A stretch of 64,000 nucleotides of DNA from Subtercola boreus (GTDB lineage: Bacteria; Actinomycetota; Actinomycetes; Actinomycetales; Microbacteriaceae): positions 1 through 64,000 of the forward strand of contig NZ_NBXD01000024.1 of assembly GCF_003399645.1 (NCBI RefSeq), read 5' to 3'. Positions 1 to 8,146 of this stretch are shown piece by piece. The notes under the pieces were generated by a model. The model saw only the letters and a program-made list of their open reading frames with translations, ran no database searches and was not told where the DNA came from. Each line of letters starts with the position of its first letter. The first letter of the stretch is position 1. The position numbers and the translations under genes are program-made.

Positions 1-59
1 CCGCCGTCAAGGAAGGCCTCCTCGTCGGCGTCGCAAAAATCACCGTCAACACCAAGTAA
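1..59 (+). CDS. C-terminal end of an unidentified protein (partial)
   Basis: Reading from base 3, an open frame gives about 18 residues ending VAKITVNTK and a TAA stop at 57-59. It is followed within 35 bases by a strong terminator hairpin, which supports a real gene end. Too little remains to name the family; the ending is compatible with a substrate-binding or beta-strand-rich protein, but that is only a guess. Confidence 0.6.
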   Translation, partial: AVKEGLLVGVAKITVNTK

Positions 60-89
60 CACCCCCGCACCACCCACACCACAGCAACC

Positions 90-122
90 GAAAGCCCCCG
101 ACCACACCGGCCGGGGGCTTTC
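90..122 (+). terminator. Rho-independent-type terminator hairpin
   Basis: An 11-bp perfect stem (gaaagcccccg pairing with cgggggctttc) closes a loop of about 11 bases. It lies directly downstream of the partial gene ending at 59. The run of T in the closing arm (ctttc) is short, as is usual in high-GC actinobacteria. Confidence 0.8.
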
Positions 123-291
123 GCCGTGCCTGCGACGAATAGGCTGGCAAACCGGTTTTCGGTGCACCACTTCTCCACAGGCGCGGTTCGTTGCGTTGCT
201 GTAAACAATCGGCCGAATGGTCTGAGCGCGCTCTCCGGTTGTGTTAAGACTGGTTACACAGCAAACAGCAAACCGAAAGAGGTAGACGTCC

Positions 292-1935
292 ATGTCGTCC
301 GCATTCATCAATCGAAAGCGCGTGCTCGGGGTCTCCGCGGCCCTCGCGGTCTCGGCTCTCGCACTCGCCGGCTGCTCCGGCAGCAACTCCGGTTCGTCCT
401 CCAGCGGTGGCAGCGCCTCCGGCTCGATCACCATCGGCACGACCGACAAGATCACCACGATCGACCCGGCCGGCTCCTACGACAACGGCTCGTTCGCCGT
501 CGAGAACCAGATCTACCCCTTCCTGGTCAACTCCCCGCTCGGCACCTCCGACGTGAAGCCCGACATCGCCGTCTCCGCCGACTTCACGGCACCCACCGAG
601 TACACCGTCAAGCTCAAAGAGGGCCTGAAGTTCGTGAACGGTGACGACCTCACCTCCTCCGACGTGGAGTTCAGCTTCGACCGCGTCGTCGCCATCGCCG
701 ACGAGAACGGCCCGTCGTCGCTCCTCGGCAACCTCGCGAGCGTCGCCGCACCCGATCCGACCACTGTGGTGTTCACCCTGAAGAACCCGAACGACCAGAC
801 CTTCGCGCAGGTGCTCTCGAGCCCCGCCGGTCCGATCGTCGACGAGCAGGTCTTCTCGGCGACGGCCCTCACTCCGGATGTCGACATCGTCAAGGCGCAC
901 CCGTTCGCCGGCCAGTACGACATCTCGAGCTACGACTTCAACAACACCATCCAGTACAAGGCCAACCCGAATTACCAGGGTCTCCTGGGGGCGGCGAAGA
1001 CCGGCACGGTCAACGTGAAGTACTACGCCGAGGCTGCGAACCTCAAGCTCGACATCCAGCAGAACAACATCGACGTCGCCTACCGCAGCCTGTCGGCCAC
1101 CGACATCGCCGACCTGTCGACGAACGACAAGGTCAAGGTCGTCGACGGCCCCGGCGGCGAGATCCGCTACATTGTCTTCAACTTCAACACGATGCCCTAC
1201 GGTGCGACGACCCCCGAAGCCGACCCGGCCAAGGCCCTGGCCGTTCGCCAGGCCGCGGCCGACCTGATCGACCGTGACGCCATCGCCTCACAGGTCTACA
1301 AAGACACCTACACCCCGCTGTACTCCTACGTGCCCGCCGGGCTGACCGGCGCGACGACCGTGCTGAAAGACCTCTACGGCGACGGGTCGGGCAAGCCGAG
1401 CGTCGACAAGGCGAAGGCCACGCTCGCCGCGGCCGGCGTCACCGACAAGGTCACGCTGAACCTGCAGTACGTCTCCGAGCACTACGGCCCGTCGTCAGGC
1501 GACGAGTACGCGCTGATCAAAGACCAGCTCGAGGCCAGCGGCCTGTTCACGGTGAACCTGCAGACCACCGACTACGTGCAGTACTCCAAAGACCGCACGG
1601 CCGACGTCTACCCGGAGTACCAGCTCGGCTGGTTCCCCGACTACTCCGACGCCGACAACTACCTGACGCCGTTCTTCTCGGCCGACAGCTTCCTCGCCAA
1701 CCACTATGAGAACACCACGGTGCAAGACGAGATCACGAAGCAGGTCAGCGAGACCGACCCGGCAGCCCGTACAGCGCTGATCGAAGACATCCAGGCCAAG
1801 GTCGCGGCCGACCTGTCGACGATCCCGTACCTGCAGGGCTCGCAGGTCGCCGTCGTCGGTTCGACGGTGAACGGTGCCGCCGACACGCTCGACGGTTCGT
1901 TCAAGTTCCGCTACGGAGCACTCTCGAAGGGCTAG
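292..1935 (+). CDS. ABC transporter substrate-binding lipoprotein, oligopeptide/dipeptide type (family 5)
   Basis: A 547-residue extracytoplasmic solute-binding protein that would capture peptides or peptide-like solutes and hand them to the permeases encoded just downstream. The N terminus has basic residues, a hydrophobic stretch and a lipobox (LAGC, residues about 25-28), then a Ser/Gly-rich tether, so it is predicted to be a lipid-anchored surface protein. The rest matches the long DppA/OppA fold in length and in motifs such as DITTIDP-like start and VVFTLKNPN. The ATG at 292 is preceded by a purine-rich RBS (gaaagagg). A hairpin separates it from the permease, as expected where the binding protein is made in excess. 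The substrate cannot be read from the sequence. Confidence 0.93.
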   Translation: MSSAFINRKRVLGVSAALAVSALALAGCSGSNSGSSSSGGSASGSITIGTTDKITTIDPAGSYDNGSFAVENQIYPFLVNSPLGTSDVKPDIAVSADFTAPTEYTVKLKEGLKFVNGDDLTSSDVEFSFDRVVAIADENGPSSLLGNLASVAAPDPTTVVFTLKNPNDQTFAQVLSSPAGPIVDEQVFSATALTPDVDIVKAHPFAGQYDISSYDFNNTIQYKANPNYQGLLGAAKTGTVNVKYYAEAANLKLDIQQNNIDVAYRSLSATDIADLSTNDKVKVVDGPGGEIRYIVFNFNTMPYGATTPEADPAKALAVRQAAADLIDRDAIASQVYKDTYTPLYSYVPAGLTGATTVLKDLYGDGSGKPSVDKAKATLAAAGVTDKVTLNLQYVSEHYGPSSGDEYALIKDQLEASGLFTVNLQTTDYVQYSKDRTADVYPEYQLGWFPDYSDADNYLTPFFSADSFLANHYENTTVQDEITKQVSETDPAARTALIEDIQAKVAADLSTIPYLQGSQVAVVGSTVNGAADTLDGSFKFRYGALSKG

Positions 1936-1948
1936 TCACCCGCGTCAC

Positions 1949-1984
1949 GCTGGGGGCGATCCGCACCGCCGGATCGCCCCCAGC
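1949..1984. terminator. Strong intra-operon hairpin after the binding-protein gene
   Basis: A 15-bp perfect stem (gctgggggcgatccg with cggatcgcccccagc) and a 6-base loop lie between the binding-protein stop and the first permease. There is no T-tract. It probably acts as a partial terminator or 3'-end stabiliser that raises binding-protein mRNA over permease mRNA; this is inference from position. Confidence 0.65.
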
Positions 1985-2040
1985 CGCGTGTTCGACCCGC
2001 ATCTCCCCCCCTCCAGCTCCCTCCCTGACGATTGGTACCC

Positions 2041-3141
2041 ATGACAGCGACCGCCCCGGCTGTTGGCACCCCCGCCCCCGGCCCGACCGCACTGCCCAAG
2101 ACGGCCAGGCGGATGCCCGGCGGAGGCCTCGGCCGCTACCTCGTCGTCCGTTTCCTGCTGATCATCCCGACCATCTTCATCCTGGTCACGCTCGTGTTCT
2201 TCCTGATGCGGGCCACCGGCGACCCCATCACCGCCGCCCTCGGTGGCCGGCTGAGCGGTGCCCAGCTGCAGGAGCGCATCCACGCGGCCGGCTACGACCG
2301 GCCCATCCTCGTGCAGTACGTCGAGTACCTCGGCCAGATCGCCACCGGCAACTTCGGCACGAGCATCAGCGACAACCGGCCCATCAGCACCATCCTCGTC
2401 ACCTACGGCGTCGCCACGCTCGAGCTCGCGTTCTACGCCCTCATCGTGGCGTTCATCGTCGGTATTCCGCTCGGCATGCTCGCCGCCTACTTTCGCGACC
2501 GTGGGCAGGACGCCGTGCTGCGGGTCTTCGCCATCCTCTGCTACGCCACTCCGGTCTTCTTCGCCGGCATCCTCCTCAAGCTCGTCTTCTCCGTCTGGCT
2601 GAACGTCCTCCCGGTGGCGGGGCGCGCGTCGACCTCGTCCGAGCTCGAGATGCAGTTCCTGCCGAACAAGACGGGCATCTATCTCATCGATGCCTTCCAG
2701 ACGGGCGAGCCGGCGGTCATCGGCGACGTTCTCGCGCACGCCGTTCTGCCGGCCATCGCCCTCGGGCTGCTCACGGCGGGAATCTTCCTGCGGCTTGTGC
2801 GCACGAACGTGATCGGCACCCTCTCCACCGACTACGTGGATGCCGCCCGGTCGCGCGGTGTGAGTGAGTACCGTCTCGTTCGACGTCACGCCTACAAGCC
2901 GGCACTCATCCCGATCATCACCGTCATCGGCCTGCAGATCGCCCTGCTGCTCGGTGGTGCCGTGCTCACCGAATCGACGTTCGAATGGAAGGGGCTCGGT
3001 TTCCAGCTCGCCCAGTACCTCGCGGCGCGCGACTTCGTCGCCGTTCAGGGCATCGTCGCCCTGCTGGCCGTGATCGTCGCCGTGACCAACTTCATCGTCG
3101 ACATCATCGCGGCGCTCATCGACCCGAGGGTGAGGTACTGA
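2041..3141 (+). CDS. ABC transporter permease, DppB/OppB type
   Basis: About 366 residues with a long N-terminal cytoplasmic segment, a first membrane helix (FLLIIPTIFILVTLVFFLM), the periplasmic loop typical of DppB (GDPITAALGG) and five further helices. The inner-membrane-protein EAA-type loop is visible near YVDAARSRGVSE. It forms the membrane channel with the permease encoded next, from which it is separated by two bases. The ATG at 2041 is preferred; an in-frame TTG at 2032 would add three residues. No clear RBS is visible before either. Confidence 0.92.
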   Translation: MTATAPAVGTPAPGPTALPKTARRMPGGGLGRYLVVRFLLIIPTIFILVTLVFFLMRATGDPITAALGGRLSGAQLQERIHAAGYDRPILVQYVEYLGQIATGNFGTSISDNRPISTILVTYGVATLELAFYALIVAFIVGIPLGMLAAYFRDRGQDAVLRVFAILCYATPVFFAGILLKLVFSVWLNVLPVAGRASTSSELEMQFLPNKTGIYLIDAFQTGEPAVIGDVLAHAVLPAIALGLLTAGIFLRLVRTNVIGTLSTDYVDAARSRGVSEYRLVRRHAYKPALIPIITVIGLQIALLLGGAVLTESTFEWKGLGFQLAQYLAARDFVAVQGIVALLAVIVAVTNFIVDIIAALIDPRVRY

Positions 3142-3143
3142 GC

Positions 3144-4202
3144 ATGAGCGCACCCACCGCTCCCGTCGCCCGCGCCGCGCGCGCACCCCGGCGCACCCTC
3201 CTCTCCCGCCTCCCCGTCGTGCACCAATTGGGCCAGAGCGTCGGTCTGCAGCGCGGGATGCTCGTGGCCGGCCTCATCATCACGGGCGTGTTCGTCATCT
3301 GTGCGCTCTTCGCCCAGCTGATCGCTCCGTACGGATTCGCCCAGCTCCGTGATGAGAACGGCCAGTTCGGTGCGCAGCTCGAACCGAGCGCCCAGCACAT
3401 CTGGGGCACCACCGTCGGCGGGTACGACGTGTTCTCCCGGGTCATCTGGGGTGCCCAGACGGCTCTGGAGGTGATGATCGTCGCGATCATCCTGTCGATC
3501 TTCCTCGGCGTGTTCCTCGGGCTCGTCTCCGGGTACTTCGGCGGCTGGCTCGACCGCATCCTCGTGGTGCTGGCCGACGCGATCTACGCGTTCCCCTCGC
3601 TGCTGCTGGCGATCGTGATGTCGATCGTCATCTCGGGCGGGCAGTCGAACCTCTACGGCGGCATCCTGGCGGCGGCCATCTCCATCACCGTCGTCTACAT
3701 TCCGCAGTACTTCCGCGTCATCCGCTCCGAGACCGTGCGCATCAAGGGTGAGGCCTTCGTCGAGTCGGCGAAGGTCATCGGCGCCTCGAACGCCCGCATC
3801 ATGGTGCGGCACGTGCTGCGCAACTCCACCCGCACGCTGCCGCTGATCTTCACCCTGAATGCCTCTGAGGCCGTGCTGACACTCGCAGGGCTCGGCTTCC
3901 TCGGGTTCGGTATCGAGCCGACCGCTGCCGCCGAGTGGGGCTTCGACCTCAACAAGTCGCTCTCCGACGTGACGAGCGGCATCTGGTGGACGGCGGTGTT
4001 CCCGGGCCTCGCGATCGTGCTCTCGGTACTGGGCGTCACCCTCGTCGGCGAGAGCCTGAACGATCTCGCCGACCCGCGCCTGCGCGGCCGACGCGCGGTC
4101 ACTGCCGCAGGCGGGGCCGTGGCCGCGACCTCGGTCGTACCCGGCGGAACGCTCGAAGCCGGCCCCGCCGGAATCACCGGTCTCGAAGGAACCAGCTCAT
4201 GA
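3144..4202 (+). CDS. ABC transporter permease, DppC/OppC type
   Basis: A 352-residue partner permease. After a basic, Ala/Pro-rich N terminus it has a first helix (MLVAGLIITGVFVICALFA), the DppC signature HIWGTTVGGYDVFSRVIWG where family members have LGTD..GRD, and five later helices with an EAA loop (FVESAKVIGASN). The C terminus ends in an Ala/Gly-rich tail beyond DPRLRGRR. The ATG at 3144 has a good RBS (gagggtgagg) inside the end of the upstream gene. Its TGA overlaps the next ATG (ATGA), indicating translational coupling. Confidence 0.93.
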   Translation: MSAPTAPVARAARAPRRTLLSRLPVVHQLGQSVGLQRGMLVAGLIITGVFVICALFAQLIAPYGFAQLRDENGQFGAQLEPSAQHIWGTTVGGYDVFSRVIWGAQTALEVMIVAIILSIFLGVFLGLVSGYFGGWLDRILVVLADAIYAFPSLLLAIVMSIVISGGQSNLYGGILAAAISITVVYIPQYFRVIRSETVRIKGEAFVESAKVIGASNARIMVRHVLRNSTRTLPLIFTLNASEAVLTLAGLGFLGFGIEPTAAAEWGFDLNKSLSDVTSGIWWTAVFPGLAIVLSVLGVTLVGESLNDLADPRLRGRRAVTAAGGAVAATSVVPGGTLEAGPAGITGLEGTSS

Positions 4203-5929
4203 ACAACGAAGCCACAGGGCGCCAGACGATCGTCTCCATCGAAGACCTCGAGGTGTCGTTCTCGACCGACGCCGGCGCCATCAAGGCCGTCGACCGGGTC
4301 AGCCTCTCCGTTGCGGCGGGCGAAGTGCTCGCGATCGTCGGCGAGAGCGGATCGGGCAAGACCGTGACGGCGAAGTCGATCCTCGGCCTGTTGCCCGAGA
4401 CCGCGACGGCGCGCGGCGCGATCGTGCTCTCGAGCCGTGACGGCGGCAGCCGGGGAACGCGCGCCACGAACGACGTCATCAGCCTGTCGAAGAGGCAGCT
4501 GCGCGGCATCCGGGGCACCGATGTGTCGATGGTGTTCCAGGAGCCCTCCACCGCGCTCAACCCGGTCTACACGGTCGGCTGGCAGATCGCCGAGGGGCTG
4601 CGGGCGCACGGAAAGCTCTCGCGCGCCGAGGCGAAGGCCAAGGCGATCGACATTCTGAGGAGGGTCGGCATTCCCGACCCCGAGACACGGGTGAACTACT
4701 ACCCGCACCAGTTCTCGGGCGGGCAGAAGCAGCGCGTCGTGATCGCGCAGGCGCTCGTGCTCGACCCCGGGCTGATCGTGGCCGACGAACCCACCACCGC
4801 CCTCGACGTCACCGTGCAGGCCGAGATCCTCGACCTGCTGCGCCGCTGCCGCGACGAGTTCGGAACGGCGATCGTGCTGATCACCCACAACATGGGGGTG
4901 GTCGCCGACCTGGCCGACCGGGTGGCCGTGATGTACCAGGGCACGGTCGTCGAAGAGGCGGATGCGGTCACTCTGTTCGCCCACCCGCAGAACGACTACA
5001 CGAAGAAGCTGCTGGCGTCGGTGCCGCACATCGGCCAGGGTGCGCTGCAGACCGCCGAACGGGCATCCGGCCGCGCGGAGGCCTGGCAGGACGCCAAGCC
5101 GGTCGTGGTCGCGAAAGACCTGCGCATCGAGTACCCGGGCCGGTTCGGGCGTGGCGGGTTCGTGGCGGTCGACGGGGTCGACTTCGAGATCCGTGCGGGT
5201 GAAGTGCTCGGGCTGGTCGGCGAGAGCGGATCGGGCAAGACCACGATCGGCCGCGCCATCGGGGGCCTCACCAAGGTCACCGGCGGGTCACTGCAGGTGC
5301 TCGACCACGAGATGAACGGCATTCGAGAGCGCGTCTTCAAGAAGGTGCGCAGCGACATCGGCTTCGTGTTCCAAGACCCCGCGTCGAGCTTCAACCCGCT
5401 GCTCACGATCGCGGAATGCGTGGCCGAGCCGCTGGTCGTGCACGGTCGCGCGCGCGACCCGCGTGCCGCACGGGCGCGGGTCGACGAGCTGCTCGAGGCG
5501 GTTCAGCTGCCGAAGAGCTACGGCGACCGCTACCCGCACGAACTCTCCGGTGGCCAGCGCCAGCGCGCGAGCCTGGCCCGGGCCCTGGCACTGGAGCCGT
5601 CGCTGCTCATCGCCGACGAGCCCACCTCGGCGCTCGACGTGTCGGTGCAGGCCCGGGTGCTCGAGCTGTTCGCCGAGCTGCAGCGGGAGTTCGGTTTCGC
5701 GGCCCTGTTCATCAGCCACGACCTGGCGGTGGTCGACCTGCTGGCCGACCGCATCGCGGTGCTCTACAAGGGAAAGCTGGTCGAGGAGGGAACGGGAGCC
5801 GAGGTGCTCGGTGCACCGAAGCATCCCTACACCCAGCGCCTCTTGGCCTCGCTGCCGGTACCAGACCCGGTCGAGCAGGCCGAGCGCCGCGAGGCGCTCC
5901 GTGCCCTGCGGGCGGCCGAGCGGGTCTAG
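4199..5929 (+). CDS. Dipeptide ABC transporter, fused double ATP-binding protein (DppD-DppF type)
   Basis: A 576-residue protein holding two complete ABC ATPase domains that power the upstream permeases. Domain 1 (about residues 10-265) has Walker A GESGSGKTVTAKS, signature FSGGQKQRV and Walker B LIVADEPTTALD; domain 2 (about 300-560) has GESGSGKTTIGRA, LSGGQRQRA and LLIADEPTSALD. Both carry the switch histidine (ITHNMG, ISHDLA). The short HPYTQRLL motif of oligopeptide importers follows domain 2. Fusion of the two subunits is common in actinobacteria. It starts within the stop codon of the preceding permease gene. Confidence 0.95.
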   Translation: MNNEATGRQTIVSIEDLEVSFSTDAGAIKAVDRVSLSVAAGEVLAIVGESGSGKTVTAKSILGLLPETATARGAIVLSSRDGGSRGTRATNDVISLSKRQLRGIRGTDVSMVFQEPSTALNPVYTVGWQIAEGLRAHGKLSRAEAKAKAIDILRRVGIPDPETRVNYYPHQFSGGQKQRVVIAQALVLDPGLIVADEPTTALDVTVQAEILDLLRRCRDEFGTAIVLITHNMGVVADLADRVAVMYQGTVVEEADAVTLFAHPQNDYTKKLLASVPHIGQGALQTAERASGRAEAWQDAKPVVVAKDLRIEYPGRFGRGGFVAVDGVDFEIRAGEVLGLVGESGSGKTTIGRAIGGLTKVTGGSLQVLDHEMNGIRERVFKKVRSDIGFVFQDPASSFNPLLTIAECVAEPLVVHGRARDPRAARARVDELLEAVQLPKSYGDRYPHELSGGQRQRASLARALALEPSLLIADEPTSALDVSVQARVLELFAELQREFGFAALFISHDLAVVDLLADRIAVLYKGKLVEEGTGAEVLGAPKHPYTQRLLASLPVPDPVEQAERREALRALRAAERV

Positions 5930-5953
5930 CGGGGCCCGCCGTAAGCTGGTGCC

Positions 5954-6709
5954 GTGAGTTCCACCGTCATGATGCAGGCCGCCGGGGTGCCGTTCCCGGC
6001 GTTCGTCGCCTACCCCGCGGGCGCCCCGGAGACGTACCGGGGGGCTGTCATCGTGCTGCACGAGGTCTGGGGTCTGGGCGACGAGATCCGGCGGGTCGCC
6101 GAGCGGTATGCGGCCGAGGGATTCGTGGCGCTGGCCCCCGACCTGATGGGCGAGCGGGCGGTGCCGCCCGAGGAGGCCGCCCTGCTGCAGGGCCAGTTGG
6201 TTCACCCCGACCCCGAGGTGCGCGAAGCCGCTCAGCCGCGCCTGCTCGAGCTGATGGCACCGATCGCCGCGCCCGCGTTCGCCACCGCCGCCCTGCAGAA
6301 ACTCGTCGCCTGCCTCGACCTCCTCGACCGGGAGGAGGGCGTCGCCGGTCGCCTCGGAATCACCGGTTACGGCCTCGGCGGCAGTTACGCGTTCACCCTC
6401 ACGATCGCCGATGCGCGCGTGCGGGCGTCGGTGCCGTACTACGGCTATGCGAACTTCCCGGTCGAACTGCTGGGCGAGATCGCCTGCCCCATTCTCTCCT
6501 TCGTGGGCGAAGACGACCTCGCCCTCTTCGCCGCTCTGCCCGCCCTGACCGCGCAGATGAAGGAGGCCGGGGTCGAGTTCACCGCGATCGCCTACCGCGG
6601 CGCAGGCCACGCCTTCGCAAACGAGGGCAACCCGGGGGCCTACCGCAGGGATGCCGCACAGGACTCGTGGAAGAAGAGCATCGCGTTCTTCACCGAGCGG
6701 CTCACATGA
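5954..6709 (+). CDS. Dienelactone hydrolase family protein
   Basis: A 251-residue alpha/beta-hydrolase of the dienelactone hydrolase class. The start of the fold is visible at VIVLHEVWGL (oxyanion region, typical HEIWGL of the family) and the EVRE/PDLMGER segment. The nucleophile elbow reads GITGYGLGGSY: where the family has a catalytic Cys (GYCFGG), this protein has Tyr (GYGLGG). The final Asp (GEDD) and His (GAGHAFAN) are present. The GTG start at 5954 lies 24 bases after the ATPase stop, and its end overlaps the next gene by ATGA. Activity is uncertain because of the altered nucleophile position. Confidence 0.85.
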   Translation: MSSTVMMQAAGVPFPAFVAYPAGAPETYRGAVIVLHEVWGLGDEIRRVAERYAAEGFVALAPDLMGERAVPPEEAALLQGQLVHPDPEVREAAQPRLLELMAPIAAPAFATAALQKLVACLDLLDREEGVAGRLGITGYGLGGSYAFTLTIADARVRASVPYYGYANFPVELLGEIACPILSFVGEDDLALFAALPALTAQMKEAGVEFTAIAYRGAGHAFANEGNPGAYRRDAAQDSWKKSIAFFTERLT

Positions 6710-8136
6710 GCCGTGGCAACCTCGCAAAGCGCCTTGCCGGCTGGTCGCTGAAACCGCCCACCCCCAGCGCCCAGCCGCCGGATGACGTGGCCATCGACAC
6801 GTCCATCCTGACGATGCTCCGCACGCTCGGCATCGCCATGCTGGCCTCCAGCCAGGCCACGAACGATGTCGAGTCGACACTCTACGAGATCGCCTCGACC
6901 TACCATCTGACGGGCATCCGTATCGCCGTGCTTCCCACGCTGGTGGTGCTCCAGCTCGACAGCATCCCGTCGGTCGCCGTCGACACGGGCATCATCGACA
7001 CCATCCGGGGTGAGAGCGGGCGCGGCGACGCGGGCCGCACCGACACCGGCCGCATCAGGGCCGCGCGCGCCGCCGCGCGCGCCGAGCCGGTTCGGGCGGG
7101 GCGCACCGACCTCGACACCGTTTCCAGCCTCGCCATCCGCCTCGACCAGGCCGCCGCCATCGACGAGCTGGTGCAGGAGGCGCGTCTCGGCCGACTCGAC
7201 CCCGACGACGCCGCCCCGCGATTCGCGCTGATCCGATCATCCACGCCCCGCTTTCCGGCCTGGATGATCGTGGTGGGCCACACGGTGCTCTGCCTCGGCT
7301 TCGGGTTGACCCTCAACCCCACCATCGCGGCCGTGCCGGCGTATGTCCTGCTCGGCGCCATCGTCGGGCTCATGCTGCTGCTCGGCCGAAAACTCCCCAC
7401 GCTGGCGAGCGCGATGCCCGTCTTCGCGGCGTTCATCGTGACGGTGGTCACCGCACTGTTCCTCTCCGACGCGGCGGGCGGCGACCCGCTGCGCCTCGTG
7501 ACCCCGGCTCTCGTGAGCTTTCTGCCCGGGCTGACGCTCACCGTGGCATCCATCGAGCTGACCAGCAACCAGATCATCGCCGGTGCGAGCCGCATTGTGT
7601 ACGGCGTCGCCCAGTTGCTGCTGCTCACCTTCGGCGTCATCGCCGGGCTCACGGTGACGGCCAGCGTCTCGATGGCGTCGACGACCCCGACCCTCGGCTG
7701 GTGGACCTCCGTTCTGGGCATCGCGCTGGTGGCCCTCGGCTATGTGTTGTTCCTGTCTGCCCCGAAACGTTCGTTCCTCTGGATCCTGCTGGCCCTCTTC
7801 GTGGCCTACAGCGCCCAGCGGCTCGGTGCGCTCGCCATCGGGCCCCAGCTCGCCGGCTTCGTCGGGGCCCTCGTCATCGTGCCGATCAGTCGGTTGTTCG
7901 CCAGGTTCCGCACCGCTCCGCCGGCGACGGTCATGACCCTCGCGTCGTTCTGGTTGCTCGTGCCGGGTGCACTCGGGTTCATCGGCATCAGCGAGACGGC
8001 GACCGAGGCGGCCGGCAGTGCGACGACGATCGTCAACACGGCACTGTCGCTGTTCTCGATCGCGCTCGGTATCCTCGTCGGCACCGGGCTGACCCGCGAC
8101 TTCGACCGGGCGAGGCGCGCGCGTCTGAAGCGGTAG
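6706..8136 (+). CDS. Threonine/serine exporter family protein (ThrE type)
   Basis: A 476-residue protein in which an N-terminal cytoplasmic DUF1212-type domain (about residues 1-185, including a long Arg/Ala-rich linker) precedes about ten membrane helices (about 185-470). This matches the domain order of ThrE, which exports threonine and serine in corynebacteria. Motifs seen include the GLxLxPT-like segment LGFGLTLNPT and SFLPGLTLTVASIELTSNQIIAGASRIVYG, characteristic of the family's second half. It overlaps the hydrolase gene by ATGA. The transported substrate is inferred only from the family. Confidence 0.85.
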   Translation: MSRGNLAKRLAGWSLKPPTPSAQPPDDVAIDTSILTMLRTLGIAMLASSQATNDVESTLYEIASTYHLTGIRIAVLPTLVVLQLDSIPSVAVDTGIIDTIRGESGRGDAGRTDTGRIRAARAAARAEPVRAGRTDLDTVSSLAIRLDQAAAIDELVQEARLGRLDPDDAAPRFALIRSSTPRFPAWMIVVGHTVLCLGFGLTLNPTIAAVPAYVLLGAIVGLMLLLGRKLPTLASAMPVFAAFIVTVVTALFLSDAAGGDPLRLVTPALVSFLPGLTLTVASIELTSNQIIAGASRIVYGVAQLLLLTFGVIAGLTVTASVSMASTTPTLGWWTSVLGIALVALGYVLFLSAPKRSFLWILLALFVAYSAQRLGALAIGPQLAGFVGALVIVPISRLFARFRTAPPATVMTLASFWLLVPGALGFIGISETATEAAGSATTIVNTALSLFSIALGILVGTGLTRDFDRARRARLKR

Positions 8137-8146
8137 CGAACACCCT

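Noticed and set aside
1945-3186. Long - strand open frame opposite the DppB-type permease
   Set aside because: Arg/Asp/Glu/His-rich antisense translation; the + strand encodes a membrane protein with clear helices.
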